Shown here: positions 23,001-36,494 of the stretch, piece after piece
Position numbering within the stretch: position 1 is the first letter of the stretch
Layout of the letters: each line of letters starts with the position of its first letter
Assembly (NCBI GenBank): GCA_903813345.2
Contig: CAIIXF020000012.1
Coordinates: 16,302,020-16,366,019, forward strand
DNA: 64,000 nucleotides
Direction: 5' to 3'
Source: Owenia fusiformis
Taxonomy: Eukaryota; Annelida; Polychaeta; Sabellida; Oweniidae
Made by a program: the position numbers and the translations under genes
The notes under the pieces: model-generated
Database searches by the model: none
Told to the model about the DNA's origin: nothing
Seen by the model: the letters and a program-made list of their open reading frames with translations, nothing else

Positions 23001-23805
23001 CTAAAAGTATAGTCTCTGCCTTATGGAGCATGAGTTCACGCTCTTCCTGGTATAATTACATTCAAAGATATAACGTTGGACCATCTCTGTCCGATTACAG
23101 TGCTCACATATATTGGAAATGTCAGTTTGAAATTTTGCTAGATGGTGATTCAGCTTTGAATGACCTGTAATGATTTGGTTTATTTTGCAGAACTCTGTTC
23201 TATTGCTCTCACAGAGATTATTTTGTACATCTACAGTCTCTATGATCTCTTGGATGTACTTAGCTTTTGTAGAATTGTCATAAAGATTCTGCCATTTTTT
23301 CAAGGCAGTATTTTTAATGGCTCTGTAGACCTCCTCTTTGCTTTGTTTCATAGAGGCTATTCGCAGGGTCGCTGCTTCCAACGCTGTTTCCTTGGCATAT
23401 GTGTCGGCTAATTCATTGCCTTGAATTCCGAGATGACTTGGGACCCAGTAGTAGGTTAATACATTGCAGCTTGCACTCAGGCAGTGGACCATGCAGATAT
23501 CTCGAATTTTGTATGCACGCCATTGGATTTCAGACCTGGGTTTGCTACTTCTGAAAGTACTTAAAGGTGCAGGTTGGCAATCGCAAAAGATGTGAATTTC
23601 AGAATTGTTAATAGGTAAAGTGTGCAGGACATCAAGTGCAAGATGTAAAGCATGGACCTCCCCACTGAAGTTATTGCTTTTCGCACTGACTGCTTTTTTC
23701 AAGCAAACAGGATCAGACTTTGTTCCGGCTAGAGAAATATGATCGCGCTAGACCCTGTTGGTCCTGGATTGGTCAAAGTTGAACCGTCCGTGAAGACAAT
23801 CACAA
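23001..23805 (-). pseudogene. Decayed LINE fragment: RNase H domain
   Basis: Starting at about 23805 on the minus strand, VFTDGSTLTNPGP is the classic RNase H first strand. After two stops and a frame change, the ORF at 23702-23001 continues with the E-containing helix (SGEVHALHLALDVL), IHIFCDCQPAP (active-site D replaced by a CD-type context) and YYWVPSHLGIQGNELADTYA. It ends with a CEHCNRTE...C zinc-knuckle-like tail typical of R1/I/Jockey-type non-LTR elements. No reverse transcriptase remains, so it is a 5'-truncated dead copy. Confidence 0.85.
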
Positions 23806-24066
23806 AAAAGGTCTTTTTTCATCTTGCTCCAAATTGACCATTTTTCCAAAATCATCTTCAAGTTCTCAGAAGTTCAAATCTGACCTTAGATTTGAGATTT
23901 CACTTTCAATGACCTTCTCAGGGTAAAAAAGGTCCTTTTTCAACTCTCTTCAAATTGACCAATTTATTTTTTAAAATCATGTACAAGTTCTCAGAAATTC
24001 AAATCTGACTTAGATTGAACTAATAATATTGTGAGCATCTAGGTGGTGACATTTTGTCATGTCAAT
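23806..24066. repeat. GGTCA-block repeat family (copy B, inverted)
   Basis: Contains AAAATCATCTTCAAGTTCTC twice in variant form, AATCTGACCTTAGATTTGAG and an end GGTGGTGACATTTTGTCATG. It is the inverted counterpart of 38497-38972 and 502-855. Confidence 0.6.
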
Positions 24067-26402
24067 GCCTTGTTTTAAGAATATCATCAATTGAATTCAT
24101 TTTCATTAATTAAATAAAATAAATACCCTTTGCCCTCTCATTAAAAGTGAAAGTGCTCTAATAATGAAAGTGAAAGTATTTGACTGTTGTTAGGAACTCC
24201 CCAAAACAAATGTCACACATGTCTCCATCCATCTAACACATATTGATGACGTTATCATAGCCCGCTTTCATGGAAATCCAATGTGATGTGACGTCATTTC
24301 CCTAACAATGATAGCTTGGGAGAAACCCCCAAACTGTTAGTGGATTCCCCAAATTATTCTTAAACACTTTAAAAGTTATATACAACCTTTTAATCATCAA
24401 ACCATTCAGAATCCGACTTGCCACACTTTTTCAAAATCGGACATTTCGACCAATCAGATTGCAACATTTTGAACCACACCCACTTATTGCCGGACACTCC
24501 AGATAACGTTATTGAACTTGGAGAGAAGAAAATATAGATTATGATTTGGGCATACTGACTGTGTAGATATTCATCTCTTGAAATATTTCAAGAGATAATA
24601 TCTTTCTTTTTTCTGTTAACGCGTCTCCTGTGTTGGGGAGAAGCCGATTTTGGGCCCCAATTTTATGAACTTATGCTTGTACAGCACAGGCATCGGAACA
24701 GAGATAGAGACATCCTGAAAAGAAAATAACCCCCACACTCTACCAAGTAAATAATTACCAAGTAAATATTATTTACTTGGTACTTAGGGTGTGGGGGGAG
24801 GTAATTTCTTTTCGTGGCCATCTTGTATTCATTCTGGTGGCCATTTTGAAGGTTTTTTGATGAATCTCGTCATTGTCGTTTCAGGAAAACTGCTCATCGG
24901 ATTTTCTCCTAATTTCCACACATGATAGTGGATATAAAGTTCTAGAGCTGATTGAGTGGTCATCTTTGTTTTGTTTGGCAGCCATTCTGAAGGTTTTTCG
25001 ATGATGTGATCTCCTTTACGTTATGTGCCTTGTTTAATTTACTTTGTAGCCTTTAATTCTGGGAGAGGGGAAGATTAAACATTAAAAGATGGAGCTAGCA
25101 TTTTTGAGTTCATTACATCTCCAGAGTTTATTGGGCTGAATAGATATGATAAAAAAACTAAAAATGAGTCACCCTTTAAATTTTGCCTTTAGTGGTAGAC
25201 TATAAAGGCTGAGACTTAATGTGCTGTCCCTTCAGAAATTTGTAATTTGTAAATTGGTAAATTCTTCTTTAAAAGTCAACATAACCTGATTACATGCATC
25301 TACTAGACAGTATGTGTACTATAATGATATTAATCATTTTATAACTGTGTTTGTATTTATATTCCAGATGAGCAGCAAGAAGACTGAGCAAACACATAGA
25401 GTAATTTAGGTGCTGCGGGTATTGTGACCCAAGCACAATGCAGCACAGAATAAACTACCTACAAGCAGATTTCACAATGTAACAGGAAAATGCGATTGCA
25501 ATAAACTGTTGGGAATGTCAATGTACATGATGTACAGCTAGATTTCTGTTACTAATATCACACCCTATTTATTAATTAAATGCTGGAGGTCATAAACAAA
25601 TTAACTAATTTGATACATGATATATTGCTACTTACAGGATATAAAATATATGATGAGTCTCGTGATGTTTAGAGATTACACCCAGATCCCATGCAATAAC
25701 TATGGTGTGAGTTGATTTATGAAAATTAATGATACCACATCATATAAATAAGAGGAGCATCCAAAGCAGGAGAGGATTTAACAATTTGTGACTGTAATAT
25801 AAATAAAGGAGAGGATTTAGCTACATGTATCCGTGACTTTAGAACATATATTTATTATTCTTTAGCATTCATGAACATTAAAAGATTCAGTACCATACAT
25901 GTTAGCAGCATTCATGACCATAACCATTCCTGATTATTAACAGCATTCACAAGGCCATTTAAGGATAATTCATGACCATAAAGCAATTTTTAGTGAATAA
26001 TGCGACTTAACATCTTACAACTGCTATAAATAGGATAAGATCAATAGCTCAACATGATGAAAAGATTTTAAGAAAATTACTGATAGACATTAGTCTTATC
26101 TGGTGTTTGAACATTTATTGCTCATGGGAGATTAGAAAATATACAATTAATTAGCGAGAGGATAAAAATTATTAGTGACCTGACTTCAGTGTGGGAAATT
26201 AAGGAAGTTATCAACACACAGCCCTTGAAAATTCACGAAGAATTATTAGTTCTTAGTGAGAGTGGATTTGATATATAGCATATTGATTTTAATCTAGGAA
26301 ATTATTTTGCTTATCGAAATATTTGTTTAATAACTGGCTAGAGCTTTGAAAAATTGAATATTAGAAGTAGCGCTGAAGGAGTATTACAAGCACGTTGGCA
26401 GG
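24067..26402. other. Upstream region of the TP53I13-like gene
   Basis: Gene-free apart from a palindrome at 24729-24797 (CCCCACACTCTACCAAGTAAA and its inverse) and a pair of similar GGCCATTCTGAAGG-type blocks at about 24829 and 24980. A short ATG ORF at 25369 follows an AG but has no further support. A promoter must lie here but none is identifiable. Confidence 0.35.
24729..24797. repeat. 69-bp palindrome
   Basis: CCCCACACTCTACCAAGTAA is mirrored by TTACTTGGTACTTAGGGTGTGGGG, with an AATAATTACC spacer. It can form a strong hairpin; probably the relic of a MITE. Confidence 0.65.
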
Positions 26403-29400
26403 ATGATGTCACAAGGAGCTGTAACTGAACTGATCTGCTTTATTCTACTGGGATATACTTATAGTGCAATGGGAGCAATGGATAAACATGGTGGCATCCA
26501 AATGGGAAAATTGAATTCCTGCGACAACGGAAAGGTAGATATTAACTTTACTGTCAAAATAAAATCTTAAAGTATGAAATATTTTATGTACGTTTTTTCA
26601 AATATGTCTGTGTTAGATAAACCTGAAATACTTCAACTTAACTGGCCTTTTTCATGTAAATTATGGAAGGATGAATATTATGTATACTATGGAAAGATCA
26701 TATCAGATTGATCAAGTGTAACAAAATTAACAAGGCTGGGTGAAAACTCTAACTTAGTTATGAGTCTCACTGACTGATTTGGTTCTGATTTTTTCATTGA
26801 AGTCTTGAAGGGACATAGGACCTTTGCTTCAAAAGAAACTTTGAATATCAGGGTTCTCACTAGGCTTTTAGACCCCAGAGATTATTAAAATAGGAAGATA
26901 ATCCTTTTAGTATTTTGAAAAGTATACTTATAGGATATCTCTGATCTCACATGGGGGATGAGTAGTCGCGATACCACAAGAAATCCGGGGTCTAAAAAGT
27001 TTAACTAGCATAGCATAATTCGAAAATCGTGAAATAAAATGTCTCAGGAAATTAACCACTTATACAGTATATCATAATATTTCAAAACTTTCAGTAATTT
27101 CATAAAATCTCTTTTGTTTGGTGGGATTTGCTACTCAATGGAGTGACATTTTTCTATTATTTTAGAAATGTTTTATGTAGGTTTTTCAAATACTGTATGT
27201 CCTTGTTAGATGAACCTGTAATACTTTAATATTATTCTATGATTTATGTTGTTATTATTACTGGAACATTGCTGTATTGATATTAAAAAATGCTACAACT
27301 ACATATTTAGTGCTAATTTGCCATATCACTACAGCCACATGATTTATGAAACTGAGCAACAAATTAATTATTAGTTTGAGCATCTATAGGCAGTATCTGT
27401 AACAAAATCTCACAATTTTGCCTCGTGTAACTGTGCAATACTTTTTCATGTTATTAATATCATGTTTTCAGTTGAACCTAGATGTGGATTGGGATGGGGA
27501 TGCTGTAGAATATACATGTCCTGGGGCAACCTATCCAGTTATACAAGGAGAGGTGAGCATACATGTAGCATTAAAAATGAATATATGTCCTGCACAGTGC
27601 ACAGTGATCAATACATGTCTTTCAACCACCATTTACCAATGATAATATGGGGTCGATGTATGTCAGGCAATTAAAACAGAAATTCATCTTTATTGGGCCT
27701 CTGGGGCTTATTCTCTGTCTTGCTTGCCCACTAATATATAAGTTTACTTTAAGTTCATGACAAATCTTGAAAACATGAAAGCCACAATCTAGCTTTTAAC
27801 CCTTGTACATGGGCAATGTCAAGGCCAACCTTCTTAACTCATACTCATCCATGTCTGAGTGTATCTACAATTTGTATTAATTTAAAAATAATCAGCAAAT
27901 GGATTTTAAAATTGTAATAGGAAATATGTGCATGTTTTAGTAGCTAAAAATGATTATGAAAGGTTACTAAATGCAAATATTTTGAGTCAAATGTGGTCCC
28001 CATGTGCAAAAGATTGAATGATTTATTTATTAATCTTTTATATTATAGAAAGCTGCTGGTGTGGAATTTTGTGAGAAGAAACCAAATCAGGTAGAAATTT
28101 ACTTATTAAACATTATCAAGAGCCTTCAATTTGAGAAAAATATTCAAGTTTGCAAAGCGCATCCACATGATGAGAACATTTGTGTTACTTTTATGATCAT
28201 TATAAATAACAAATGCGTAATATTTGTCACATTTTGTGTGGATATTTATATGCTGCAATTGGAATAAAATATTTGATTAGAAAAAATAAGTGAATCCCAG
28301 GCTCTAAAATCAGTTTGAAACCAAAGAATTTTTCATTTTTAACATTTTACTTCATACAATACAACAGGTAGTGAAATTAGTCAGCAGAGATAATTTCTAC
28401 ACATTTTAAAATATTTTTTCTGTCATTCGGATGAAAAAATTTGTGATAGATTATCCCATCACTCTATGTTTCAAGGTAATTTCTAAGGTGACGAGAAATC
28501 TTGTCACTCTGAAAAATCAAGACATAGAGGTAAAAACATCTTCTGAGCTCCTTTGATTTCACACTTAGCAACGAACCTTTAGCAACCATGTCTATCCTAC
28601 CTGATTAAACATTTCTGCTCTTTATAAAATGTGTATAACTGATATTGCTAATGTTAGACAGTAACAGTATTGATGAAGTTTATGTAGGTGCAAGTACAGC
28701 TTGTCAGCTCTTAGTGACAACCTGTCAATATTAAAAACTGAAAACCATGAATCTTAATTACGCTGTCAAAATTAACAAGAGAGAAACACAAACATAATAC
28801 TTCAGTTTTTATGAAACCTAGAATTTACATAATTTGGATTATTGATTTTGAATTCATGATTTCGAAATTCAGTTTCTTATAAAATTTATTGAAAAATGTC
28901 AGTTCATGAATATAATAAAGATTAAATAACATTACAATACATATTTATATAAATTTTACTGTAACTCCACAAATATTGAAAAAAACATTTTACAAAAATG
29001 TCACTCAGATTCATCAAGAGCCAGATTCATTTAAGAAGCAATTGTATTAATTATATGAAAATCAATTAAAGAGTAATATAAGCTCATAATTATAACCATC
29101 AATTGTTGAACCAGAGAAAACTTTCATCACATTTACAGCTGCATGGGTCAATATTGGTTTTCCATTTTAATATTCTGTATCTTTCAATAATTTCTGATCA
29201 ATAAGTGAAATACATAGCACAATCTTACTATATCACCACTGCCCATTGTCATGCTCATTTTATGCTGTACCCAGGGTTGAAGCCCGTAGCCCCCCCCCCC
29301 CGCCCGGCCAAAAAATCTTTCAAAATCATGCAGTTTCTCACCATTCTGAGCACTTTTTAAGTAATTTTGGCCATTTTTGGACCAAAATTGTCACAAGTGA

Positions 29401-32400
29401 ACCACCCCTGGAATTTTTTAAAAGGTGAACCCCCCTTGGCAAATCCTGGCTACAGGCCTGGAACCTTTAACTTTGAATGAATTATGCATCTGGCTCCATG
29501 GCAATTATGTATTTTAAAAAGCCTTTGCTTGGAATCTGATCAAATATATCTGCTTTCTTAATTTACTTCTAATTACCAGAAGTAAATTAAGATTACTTCT
29601 GATTAATATAACTTCTGATTTTATCTTTTTTTAATAACATGGAGTTTGTATGGTTTGAAGGGCTTTAATAGGCCTAATGTGATGTACTTGCTTAAATTGA
29701 ATTGTTTAAGAAAATAACGTATATTTATAACATGTGTTTCAGCCAATCCATGTCTGCATGAGCAATCAGATAGAGTATACAGACACACCACCTTTAAGGT
29801 TGGTATATTAGTCAGTTGAAAAAATATTCTCTTTTTTGATTGTTAACTATACCTGCAGAGGATTACAATTAAACTGAATGGTACAGCATTTCATTCATTT
29901 TGCATCTCGAACTCCTGAGAAATCCTGCAGAATTCACATGAAATAGCCCTTTCTCCTGCAGAATTCTCTTAGTTTTCCTTGCAGAATTTATCATTTTAAC
30001 TTGCAAAAAACTGGGACCTCAGTTATAATGATACGTTTGCAAGTGACTCTAGATAAGTTCACTTAAATGTCCCATATTAAGAGAATGTTTACTTCAAGCT
30101 TTGAGATATTTGAAACTTTTTGTAAGAGACCAAATAGCAATTTCAACAATATGGCATAATTGTGTCCGCATACACTTGGGCAGATATATTTTATTGAAAT
30201 TAAATAGTCCAAATTTCCTCTATCTCATATAGGAAACTACATACATTGTATTTATTTTCAGTGGTAAACATCGTCCTAACTGGGCAAGATATGGAGAATA
30301 CAAATATGTTCCCCCACAGAGATGGCTACACAATCTAGAGGTATGTTAGTAATACTGGGATTAGGAGTGGGGAGGTACCTTACCAAGGGATAAAGGGTTA
30401 TGACTCAATATATGGGTGGGGTATAGCTTACCCTGGATTGGAAGGCATTTGTCTTAGGGAAAAGTAGATAACTGGATCAGGGTACAGTCTGAAACCAAAA
30501 TCACAGTACTCTAGAGTGCAGATAGTGTTTGGTACTGTTCAGGTACAATATAGAAAGAGTATTTTACCAGCATAGTATACATAGGATCTTGTCTTAGACA
30601 TCATGCTATTGCATCATCGTTTCCTTCATTATATTCTTGTAGCATGGTGCGGCAAACTTCTTGTATCACCCCTGTGCAGACAAAGAGCAAGTTGAGATCT
30701 TCAAACACATAGCCAAGTCTTGCCTTAGACGTCATGTTATCACTCCATACAGACATCTACCCAAGACTGCAGTAAGTAATATCTTCAAACACATAGCCAA
30801 GTCTTGCCTTAGACGCCATGTTATCACTCCATACAGGCATCTACCCAAGACTGCAGTAAGTAATATCTTCAAACACATAGCCAAGTCTTGCCTTAGACGC
30901 CATGTTATCACTCCATACAGACATCTACCCAAGACTGCAGTAAGTAATATCTTCAAACACATAGCCAAGTCTTGCCTTAGACGCCATGTTATCACTCCAT
31001 ACAGACATCTACCCAAGACTGCAGTAAGTAATATCTTCAAACACATAGCCAAGTCTTGCCTTAGACGCCATGTTATCACTCCATACAGACATCTACCCAA
31101 GACTGCAGTAAGTAATATCTTCAAACACATAGCCAAGTCTTGCCTTAGACGCCATGTCATCACTCCATACAGACATCTACCCAAGACTGCAGTAAGTAAT
31201 ATCTTCAAACACATAGCCAAGTCTTGCCTTAGACGCCATGTCATCACTCCATACAGGCATCTACCCAAGACTGCAGTAGGTTATATCTTCAAACACATAG
31301 CCAAGTCTTGCCTTAGACACCATGTCATCACTCCATACAGACATCTACCCAAAGACTGCAGTAAGTAATATCTTCAAACACATAGCCAAGTCTTGCCTTA
31401 GATGCCATGTCATCACTCCATACAGGCATCTACCCAAGACTGCAGTAAGTTATATCTTCAAACACATAGCCAAGTCTTGCCTTAGACGCCATGTCATCAC
31501 TCCATACAGACATCTACCCAAAGACTGCAGTAAGTAATATCTTCAAACACATAGCCAAGTCTTGCCTTAGACGCCATGTTATCACTCCATACAGACATCT
31601 ACCCAAAGACTGCAGTAAGTAATATCTTCAAACACATAGCCAAGTCTTGCCTTAGACGCCATGTCATCACTCCATACAGACATCTACCCAAGACTGCAGT
31701 AAGTAATATCTTCAAACACATAGCCAAGTCTTGCCTTAGACGCCATGTCATCACTCCATACAGACATCTACCCAAGACTGCAGTAAGTAATATCTTCAAA
31801 CACATAGCCAAGTCTTGCCTTAGACGCCATGTCATCACTCCATACAGACATCTACCCAAGACTGCAGTAAGTAATATCTTCAAACACATAGCCAAGTCTT
31901 GCCTTAGACGTCATGTTATCACTCCATACAGACAACTACCCAAGACTGCAGTAAGTAATATCTTCAAACACATAGCCAAGTCTTGCCTTAGACGCCATGT
32001 TATCACTCCATACAGACATCTACCCAAGACTGCAGTAAGTAATATCTTCAAATACAAAGCCAAGTCCTGCCTTAGACGCCATGTTATCACTCCATACAGA
32101 CAACTACCCAAGACTGCAGTAAGTAATATCTTCAAACACATAGCCAAGTCTTGCCTTAGACGCCATGTTATCACTCCATACAGACATCTACCCAAGACTG
32201 CAGTAAGTAATATCTTCAAACACATAGCCAAGTCCTGCCTTAGACGCCATGTTATCACTCCATACAGACATCTACCCAAGACTGCAGTAAGTAATATCTT
32301 CAAACACATAGCCAAGTCTTGCCTTAGACGCCATGTTATCACTCCATACAGACATCTACCCAAGACTGCAGTAAGTAATATCTTCAAACACATAGCCAAG

Positions 32401-34875
32401 TCTTGCCTTAGACGCCATGTTATCACTCCATACAGACATCTACCCAAGACTGCAGTAAGTAATATCCTCAAACACATAGCCAAGTCTTGCCTTAGACGCC
32501 ATGTTATCACTCCATACAGACATCTACCCAAGACTGCAGTAAGTAATATCTTCAAACACATAGCCAAGTCTTGCCTTAGACGCCATGTTATCACTCCATA
32601 CAGACATCTACCCAAGACTGCAGTAAGTAATATCTTCAAACACATAGCCAAGTCTTGCCTTAGACGCCATGTTATCACTCCATATAGACATCTACCCAAG
32701 ACTGCAGTTAGTAATATCTTCAAACACATAGCCAAGTCTTGCCTTAGATGCCATTTTATCACTCCATACAGACATCTACCCAAGACTGCAGTAAGTAATA
32801 TCTTCAAACACATAGCCAAGTCTTGCCTTAATAGACGCCATGTTATCACTCCATATAGACATCTACTCAAGACTGCAGTAAGTAATATCTTCAAACACAT
32901 AGCCAAGTCTTGCCTTAGATGCCATGTTATCACTCCATACAGACATCTATCTACTCAAGACTGCAGTAAGTAATATCTTCAAACACATAGCCAAGTCTTG
33001 CCTTAGATGCCATGTTATCACTCCATACAGACATCTATCTACTCAAGACTGCAGTAAGTAATATCTTCAAACACATAGCCAAAGTCTTGCCTTAGACGCC
33101 ATGTTATCACTCCATACAGACATCTACCCAAGACTGCAGTAAGTAATATCTTGATCTGGATTAAAGGAAAGCCAAAAAGACAATTGTGGGAATTCTTGTA
33201 AGGGAAGTTACCATACTCATTTCAACAAAAGTGGTGAGAATTTTTTCAGTTGCATTTTGCAATCAGTGTTTGTTCCAAATTGTGACAGTTTTGTAACCAT
33301 TTGTATAGTAAAATCAGTCATATTTTCAATATTAAAATATTTATCCACTCTTTGGTGGAAGTTGTTCTTAATTCGGTAGTTGGTGGTTTGTGTTTGTCGG
33401 TTGGCATTCTGCTTCTGTAACAAATGGCAACCTTCGGCAGGTGGTGTAAATTTGCATGTTAATGTCTTGTAATTTAGATATACATTTAAAAACATTTTTG
33501 TATTAATCCATAGGTAAATAGATCTTTGAAAATTGGCATTCTCTAACATGTACATAATCTTTCATTTCAGCCTTTTGCAGTTGTAACATGGGGATGTAAG
33601 CTATCTATGGGAAGGGTAGATGTCTCAGCAGTAAAGTCATTTGTTAAGGTAAACGTTACTCTCTTTAAAGGTAGAGTTAAAGGTAGTGATTGTTCAAAAG
33701 TTCGTTAAAATGTTTACTGATCATAGCCTTATTCCTTGATTGATAATGGCTGCTTTCTAAAAATATTAAGCCCATTCTTATTTCAGTAATAATTATGGAT
33801 TTTAGCATTTTGGGTAACCAAAGTTAATAATAATAGTCACGTTTGACATCTTGTAGAGTGTAGAAGATAAAAAAACCTTTGTAATTGTTTTTCTAAATTG
33901 TTTTATATACAAGTGTTAATAAAACACTATAAAACTAATACAGAGATGACTGCTAAAATAACATACTCTTTGAGCTAGAATACCAATCTGAATATTCCTT
34001 TTGTTTTTGAAAATTTGCCAGAATCTTTGGAGCAAGGGGATTAAACATAGTTTTAACTTTGATCTTTGACCTTACAAATCTCTGTTTTTCAAATAGTCCT
34101 TGAGATTTTTCTTTGTGATATTATGTCAATATTGCTACAGAAAACATTTGTTGGTTGATTTTAGGTGTTGCTTGCAATTTTATCACACACTTTAACTTCA
34201 TCATTATGTTGTAGAAACATGCTCTAAAGACGGATGAATCTCCAGTAACCAGAGATGGGAAGTATGACCTTGAACTGATACATGCTGCGGATATAGTCTC
34301 TGATATTAAGGATTCTGTAATATGTCCTGTAAGTGTAATAGATGAACTTTCTTTGTTTAGACAAATTCATGATTTAATTATGAACTTACAGTTAAGTTTA
34401 AATTTCAAATACTTTTTCTTCCTCTTCAGGAAAATATAGTTCATTCAGTGGAAAAGAACAGGGCTAGAACATTTTCGGACCATTTCTTTTCAAAATTCAG
34501 TGGACAAATGTATTCAGCTCATTTTTACTCAGACTCAGACCTATCAATATTGCCAGGAAAATGGTCCATTTCACCAACCCCTGAAATTACCCTTATTACA
34601 TGTATGGTGCACACTGATGTATCCCTATTTTCATGCTGTGTGATACAGATTGGGACTACAGACTTTCTAGGGCACAATGTGTTCTGTGTTTTTTCTCAAA
34701 TTATTGAATAACTTATCATGCCTTTCAATACAAGTAGGAATAAACAGTATTTTTCTAGTTTAAATTTTCCAGATAATAATACATCTCTGTATTATTTTTC
34801 TAATTCCAGGAACCATCTAAGTCAATGAAAGAAATATTAGAATCTGGACGTCAGAACAGTGTCATTATGAAGTGA
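26403..34875 (+). CDS. TP53I13: TP53I13-like secreted DUF3105 protein
   Basis: Coding exons: 26403-26534, 27472-27552, 28049-28090, 29743-29798, 30262-30340, 30643-30771 (first donor), 33571-33648, 34215-34328, then either 34430-34711 or 34810-34875 as the last. All are GT-AG and phase-consistent. A signal peptide is plausible ([16 protein letters not shown]). Family hallmarks are CDNGK near the N-terminus, [60 protein letters not shown] and [10 protein letters not shown]. This is the DUF3105 fold of tumour protein p53-inducible protein 13; its molecular role is not settled. Exon 6 is tandemly amplified (30700-33150), offering many donors. No transmembrane segment is evident in either predicted tail, unlike my recollection of the vertebrate protein, so the mature product looks secreted. 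Confidence 0.88.
29279..29462. repeat. CAGGCCCGTAGCC foldback-type repeat (copy 3, intronic)
   Basis: Matches 22520-22728 closely (AAAATCATGCAGTTTCTCACC, GGACCAAAATTGTCA, CCCCCCTTGGCAAATCCTGG). It lies between TP53I13 exons 3 and 4. The short ORF 29246-29428 is just repeat sequence. Confidence 0.8.
30700..33150 (+). repeat. 29-copy, 84-bp tandem array of a TP53I13 coding exon end plus splice donor
   Basis: Unit starts occur every 84 bp from 30700. Single-base insertions make 85-bp steps at three places (ending at 31373, 31542 and 31627), and 3-4-bp insertions occur in the last few units. Each unit encodes 28 residues of the DUF3105 domain (including [20 protein letters not shown]) and contains the donor GCA|GTAAGTAAT; read through, the donor encodes VS. 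The first eight units are in one frame with exon 30643. The extra A in unit 8 leads to a stop at 31366-31368. Splicing from donors 1-7 to the acceptor at 33571 keeps frame. Copies differ by few bases, so expansion or homogenisation is recent. True copy number may differ from the assembly. Confidence 0.97.
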
Positions 34876-35502
34876 CACGTTGAAGAACTAGATCTATTAT
34901 AATGTGACATCACAATGTAGGATGACATCATTATTGCAGTATGACATAGAAACAAATGCTGAATCACCGTATTTACAAGGCTCATACAGTATCTAGTCCT
35001 TAGTATGCAGACTATCAAAATGTTAATCTTATTGTGCTACATTGCCTTTACGTCAAAGCATGTTATTTGTATTTAAAATAATTTAACTCAGTGGAAGTAG
35101 AATATTAGGAATTTTTAGTAATGCTAGTCTATTTTGATATGTTAGACCACATTTTAAAAGAAGAGATTTTTTAAAAGAAGGGTCTTTATTCTAGAATTTT
35201 ATACAAGAATAACATTCCAGAATACCACAGATATATTTTCTAGAATTCTAGGTATATCGTTGTGAATTCCAGATGTATTTTAGACACACATGCCTAGCTA
35301 GATTATATATTGTAAAGAAATCCAGATGTTAATATATTTTAGAGAATTCCAGACATTGTACTTTAAAAATTTAATATTTTCATCTATTTCTTTTATTCAT
35401 AAGCTGTTATAATAAGCTTTTTATCCCACTTTGAAAAAGTGCTATGTTGTTTATTTTAGAGAAGACTAGAATATTGTAAGGGTTTTGCTTCAGATGTATT
35501 TT

Positions 35503-35508
35503 AATAAA
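35503..35508 (+). promoter_or_regulatory. Candidate poly(A) signal AATAAA of the TP53I13-like gene
   Basis: An AATAAA lies about 630 nt after the last stop codon and just before the transposon at 35595. Plausible by position only. Confidence 0.3.
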
Positions 35509-36494
35509 TTCAAGAAATCCATTATATTTTAAATGACTTCTGCTTTGTAAGAATTCCATATTTCATGAAGCATTCCGGGTGTTGCAATTCATTATAGGTA
35601 GCGATCTGAGGCACTTCGATCAGGGTGTTGTCGGGACAATTTTTCTTGTAACTTAGGTTATGTATTTAGGTCTATCTCAACAGATTTTACTGGTCTTATG
35701 TGCCGCAAATGGTGCGAAAGATGTTAAAATTGCATTTTCGACCCTAAAATTCAGATTTCTTGGGGGTACATTATTCTTTAGCTATAAATCAAAAACTAAC
35801 CAACCAATGCTTCTTTCTTTTAGTGTTTCAGTTATGAGTAATTATATTTAAAATGCATATGTAAAAAAATTGAAGAATTTTAACTTAATTTAAAAACAAC
35901 AACATTTTTTCACCCTAAAATCATAGAATTTAGGGGGGTCGGGAGACACTGATCGGAATTGATATTTTAATTTCTCAATCAATCTTTGTTTAATATTAAT
36001 GAAACTTTCCTAAAAATAGCACCAACATGTCCCCAGCATATAGTCCATGAAGAAAAAACTCAAACTCTGATGTTTTTATCTATTGGGGTCAATTTACCTC
36101 TCCCCTCTTTCCCTTATAAAAGGGGTGTGGCCATTAATACATGTAGATTTAAACAGTAGCATGATGTCACATTAAATGAATACATGTACATATCATGTAT
36201 TTTATCAGATATATTACCATCAAATATTTTCACTTAGGTGTATACACATAGTACATACCTTTGAATTATTTATAATACAATATTTAATCTGTGTAGGCTC
36301 GAGATATAAGAATGTTCAAAATCGGAAGTTGAATAGTATCTAATACACAGTTCAAGACTCAGACATAATATTCATTTTACTCATTGTATGAATTTCTGTT
36401 TATTTACCAGAATATATTTCATCCACAAAGCTTTGTATTTCATAAACTTCCTCTTCATTTTGATCTTCTAAAGTATCATCTAATACGATAACAT

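Noticed and set aside
25369-25410. Short ATG ORF after an AG as a first coding exon of the TP53I13-like gene
   Set aside because: It ends in a stop after 13 codons; the signal-peptide ATG at 26403 is a better start.
30732-32933. Minus-strand ORFs of 178 to 340 codons across the 84-bp array
   Set aside because: Because the unit is divisible by three, any open frame repeats. They have no independent start, splice or homology support.
31576-32973. 465-codon plus-strand ORF treated as an independent gene
   Set aside because: It is the same exon repeat read from an internal Met. No separate promoter or acceptor is evident and the frame is set by insertion events in the array.
30700-33150. CRISPR-like appearance of a regular repeat array
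   Set aside because: There are no spacers, the unit is a whole coding segment with a splice donor, and the genome is an animal's.
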